Positions 60,752 to 64,000 of a DNA stretch of 64,000 nt are shown here, piece after piece. The stretch covers positions 63,023 through 127,022 of the forward strand of contig QAOA01001274.1 of NCBI GenBank assembly GCA_003255065.1, given 5' to 3'. The stretch's first letter is position 1, and the number at the start of each line of letters is the position of its first letter. Origin of the DNA: Cercis canadensis (lineage: Eukaryota; Streptophyta; Magnoliopsida; Fabales; Fabaceae). The notes under the pieces were generated by a model. The model worked only from the letters and a program-made list of their open reading frames with translations. It was not told the origin of the DNA and searched no databases. The position numbers were made by a program, and so were the translations under genes.

Positions 60752-60773
60752 CTAAGTCATCAGTCAAATGGGA

Positions 60774-60856
60774 NNNNNNNNNNNNNNNNNNNNNNNNNNN
60801 NNNNNNNNNNNNNNNNNNNNNNNNNNNNNNNNNNNNNNNNNNNNNNNNNNNNNNNN
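60774..60856. other. Assembly gap (83 Ns)
   Basis: Unknown sequence. It may contain the missing 5' exon of the cysteine-rich peptide. Confidence 0.95.
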
Positions 60857-61394
60857 ATCCTAATTTCCTTCCCGAACCTTTTTCTTTCAAGTAGAGCTTG
60901 AATTTATAAATGGTAGTGTATTCAAGCTGTCAGCTGAATTTCTCAGAATACATAGCCCAGAAATTGATGAAAAAATCAGGTCCATTTGCAGGTGAAAAGG
61001 TAGTTGTTGGAATTCGGAATGCTGCTTAACTTGTCCGTCTAAAAAACACTCGTGGATTGTTCATTGGTACTAAACATTTACATTGAATAATTACTAAGTC
61101 CTACTTTTACATACTACTTCATAACTGAATTATTAAGATCCCTTGTTATAAAGCACTCCTTTTCTGAAATCTTGATTTGAATTCAATTGATTCTTCGTAA
61201 ATAAATATTTTTTATTTATTTTAATGGTAAGGGTGTCTTTGGATCAGCTTTTGCACATCAAGACTAAGTCTTTTTTTAGGCGATCTTAATGGTGTATATT
61301 CCATATCGGATTGGTGCATTTTGAGGAATTTAATTCCTTGTAAATAAATATGATATCAAGGTTTATATATATATATATATATATATATGAGAGT
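60857..61394. other. Intergenic between the gap and the Copia LTR
   Basis: No gene seen. An AT microsatellite of about 25 bp (61363-61388) abuts the LTR end. Confidence 0.5.
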
Positions 61395-62486
61395 TGCAGA
61401 GCATATTCCTAAAGGGGGGTGAATAAGAATTATTAAAAAATTACTTATAAAACAAATTCAAATAGCAGATTTGTTTAAGAACTAGTTCTTTTAAACTAAT
61501 TTTTACAAACTAGTTCTTTGACAAATACTATATTTGAATAAAATGAGATAACTTAATAAACCATTTAGAATAAAACAGAAGTCAATCCAAAAGATCAGAG
61601 ATGGAGAAAAAGAAAATTTGCAAGAGTCTTTATAGTGGTTCGGCTTAACATGTCACATCCACTTCTCCCATATCATAGGGTTTCCACTATTCTTCAAGTT
61701 TATTTTTCCAAGCTTCTTCAAGCTTCACAATCATGGTTTTTTTTTTTCAAGCTAACCATAAACTCTCTCTCTCTCTCTCTAACTCACTAGAGATCACTCT
61801 CATGGATTTCTCCCATAGAAATCCAGATACAAAAGCCAAGTGTTTTTGTTCAGCCCCAAAGAAGAAACTCTTTTACAGAGTAGAAATGATAATATGAAGT
61901 TCTTGAAGCATGGAAAGATAACTGAGAGGAAGAAGAAGAGTAAAACTCTTAACAATGGCTTCCTTCTCTCTCTAAAATATTTTATTCTTACTTCTCTTCA
62001 TGCATACCAAAGCCTTGGAAGTTCCCCTTTTTTTTTTTTTTTTCCCTTTCTTGTGCATGTGAAAGACAAAGAGGGAGCCACCAACCGGCTGATACCATGT
62101 CAATAAATCAAAAAGGCTTTTGTTATTTTGTCCCAAAAAGTATTACTTTGTGTAAGAGAAGTAGATAAACTTTTCCTTGAAACAAGGACCTTACATTAGT
62201 CACTTCAAGAAAGCACTTTTCAATCTCAATTAACATAACTTTTAGTTAGATTGTAAAAGGCTAAATTTGGCTGGAGTCCTTGACAAACTTATCCATATCA
62301 GCAATATTCAAAACTCTCATTATAGAGTGCTCATAGATGCAAGAATTAGTTCATAAGAACAAGTTCTTCAAGGCTTCTTTTTCAAATCAGTTCTAAATAA
62401 GAACTTAGAAAAAAACAAACACAGATTAGAAATAACAAGACATTTTGTTATCATCAAAATAGGACAAGAGACTTGTGGGGCTAACA
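61395..62486 (-). mobile_element. Copia 3' LTR (1.09 kb)
   Basis: On the minus strand the LTR begins TGTTAGCCCCACAAGTCTC, directly after a polypurine tract (AAAAAAGGGGGAGAT, 62487-62501), and ends ...ATATGCTCTGCA at 61395. The ending 'TTCACCCCCCTTTAGGAATA' is a characteristic LTR tail in plant Copia elements. It contains 'gtggttcggcttaacatgtc'. Orientation agrees with the adjacent internal open frame. Confidence 0.75.
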
Positions 62487-62936
62487 ATCTCCCCCTTTTT
62501 TATGATGACAAAAATGTATTCAAGAAAATGTCCCCCTGAAAATATGCCAACTAGAACTAAAAAACTAGTTCTCTAGAACTAGATAACAGGAGGGAGTTTT
62601 CGCAAAATATCTGTTCAATTTTCAAGAAATTATACCTAAGCAATTCAAACAAACTAGTTCACATAATTTCTCCCCCTTTGGCGTTATCAAAAAAATAAGG
62701 TTAAAGACAGATCAGAGCAGCAAAGAGATCATTAGAATAACAACCAAAATAGATCAGATATCAGAGCAAAACAGTTATCAACCAAAATACCATGTTCACC
62801 TAAATGACAAGCAATTAAGCAATGCCTAAATGTATAATGCACATGTTTGAGAAATGAGAATAGGCTGAAAATTGTTCCCCTATACTACATTTACAACTGA
62901 GTTTGAAACAGAAGATATCAAAAAAGTTTATGTAAG

Positions 62937-63393
62937 CTAATCAGAAGAGGATGATTGGGATGCAATGAGAACAACCAATTGAGCTTTGATGAATGCCATA
63001 TCCTTTTCCATAGTTGCCAATCGAGCATTAGAGTTAAAAACTAGATTCTGAAAGAAGTTTAGGCGCTTGCCAATTTGATTTGCTAGCTTCTTTAGATTAA
63101 CTAAAGCCACCCACTCTACATGATCAACTTCTTCAAATGGTTGAGCTGGAGGAACTTGTTTCTGGGCCTTCTTGGAGGGTTTAGAACTAGTTGAAGGTTC
63201 TACAACATCCCTTTTTGTCTTGATAGAAGGAGAATTGGTTGATGCTTCAAGTTTCTTTCCCTTTGTAGAGGATGGACTCAGGGAAGGATTACTTGAGGAA
63301 ATGGTAGCAGGACAAGGTCTTGTTAGGATCAGTTTGGCAGGAAAAGGTTCAGAATCGAACTTGGATTGATCAACCTTAAAATACTTGCATAGT
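62937..63393 (-). mobile_element. Copia post-RT open frame fragment, cut by an LTR insertion
   Basis: An open frame of about 150 codons runs from the boundary with the next LTR (63393) to TAG at 62937-62939. It has a Ser/Lys/Pro-rich stretch (SSSNPSLSPSSTKGKKLEAS) and then a helical, possibly coiled-coil end (LVNLKKLANQIGKRLNFFQN, MEKDMAFIKAQLVV). Position just upstream of a polypurine tract and 3' LTR, plus spacer motif 'CGCCAAAGGGGGAGAAATT', suggests the extra open frame found after reverse transcriptase in SIRE/Maximus-type Copia elements. No RT or integrase is present in the window. Confidence 0.6.
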
Positions 63394-64000
63394 TGTAGAC
63401 ACCGTATTTTGTCTGAGTGTTTTGATGGTTAAAAATATATTTAAGGAAAATTGGAGATAAATTCAAATTTTTTAATTAGTGTCTTTTTTTTTATTGTTTT
63501 TAGGCTTCTAGAATAAAAAAAAAAAAACCTAAGCCTAATCCATTGTTACACTAAGCCCATTTTTATTTAAGCCCACTTAGTCCATTTTTGTTATTTTTCT
63601 TAATTATGTAAATAATTGATGAAACATATAAATATATTTTATAAATTTACTTTTGGCATCATTGGATCTAAAAGAACCAATAGGAGAGCAAGGAATAGAT
63701 TTCCTTTTCTCCCCATTGGTCCAACCTTGGATTTTTCTTTCTTTTAATTGAATAACTAAGTATTTAAGTAAAGAAAAAGCAAGTAAAAAAAGAAAAGATG
63801 AGAGGGGGGGGGGGGGGGNAGCAAGTAAAAAAAGAAAAGATGAGGGGGGCAGCAGTTAACTAAAGGGGCAAAGTAGGAAACAATGGAAGGAAAGAAAAGT
63901 CAAAACAATGAGAACCACCCGTTTTAGGAAAGGTCCATACGCAAGAACCAAGAGGCAAAGTGAAAAAACGGTTTTCTTTCTTGGAAGCAGAGAGCAGAAT
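63394..64000 (+). mobile_element. Start of another LTR element, running off the window
   Basis: TGTAGACACCGTATTTTGTC is a typical LTR 5' end. It interrupts the Copia frame exactly here. Following sequence ('taagcccatttttatttaag', 'cccattggtccaaccttgg') looks like LTR U3 DNA. The segment contains an N at 63819. Confidence 0.55.
63801..63846. repeat. Short duplication around the N at 63819
   Basis: 'agcaagtaaaaaaagaaaag' followed by 'atgag' and a G run occurs at 63779 and again at 63820, separated by a long G run and an N. Same arrangement as the larger N-separated duplications. Confidence 0.7.

Noticed and set aside
61840-62106. 88-codon open frame on the plus strand
   Set aside because: It lies antisense within the Copia LTR and has no recognisable domain.

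Overview
The window is nuclear DNA of a flowering plant, most likely a non-grass, non-Brassicaceae eudicot. The evidence is spliced genes with GT-AG introns, plant-only protein families (Aux/IAA, TRM/DUF4378, DUF1645), a MIR477-like hairpin pair, very A+T-rich intergenic DNA, and a typical plant transposon mix (hAT, CACTA, Harbinger-like, Copia, LTR fragments, SINE-like repeats). The species cannot be named from the sequence alone. Gene density is low: five well-supported protein genes in 64 kb.

Layout. 0-2.5 kb holds an isolated exon resembling plastid IspD (MEP pathway) and transposon debris. A 220-residue basic protein gene lies at 4.3-5.0 kb (+). A five-exon TON1-recruiting-motif (TRM) family gene lies at 6.0-10.4 kb (-). 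From 11 to 17 kb there are foldback elements, a 491-bp tandem duplication and a LINE scrap. At 18.7-20.3 kb (-) there is a potato-inhibitor-I-like exon, present twice, and a possible small secreted protein. An hAT element (22.7-23.9 kb) and a likely solo LTR follow. At 25.7-27.1 kb (-) is a four-exon Aux/IAA gene lacking the usual degron. An hAT and a Harbinger-like element occupy 28-30.6 kb. A single-exon DUF1645 gene is at 34.0-34.7 kb (-) and a complete non-autonomous CACTA element at 36.0-38.1 kb. 38-47 kb is gene-poor. At 48.0-52.3 kb (+) is a nine-exon M50B-like membrane metalloprotease gene. Downstream come a Copia gag remnant (54 kb), two MIR477-like hairpins (55.5-55.9 kb, -), two small putative peptide genes (60 kb), an 83-base gap, and a Copia 3' end cut by another LTR element (61.4-64 kb).

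Assembly. Single Ns at 8702, 19208, 26558 and 63819 each lie between two near-identical copies of the same local sequence. These look like unmerged contig ends or alternative haplotypes, not biology. They break the TRM reading frame and duplicate exons of the Aux/IAA and inhibitor genes. Removing one copy restores exact phase in the TRM and Aux/IAA genes.

The genes are not a functional cluster: auxin signalling, cell-division/microtubule organisation, a membrane protease, a growth/stress DUF protein and a miRNA locus are simply neighbours. No wholly new system was found. The most interesting biology is the degron-less Aux/IAA, the MIR477-like pair and the divergent protease inhibitor.
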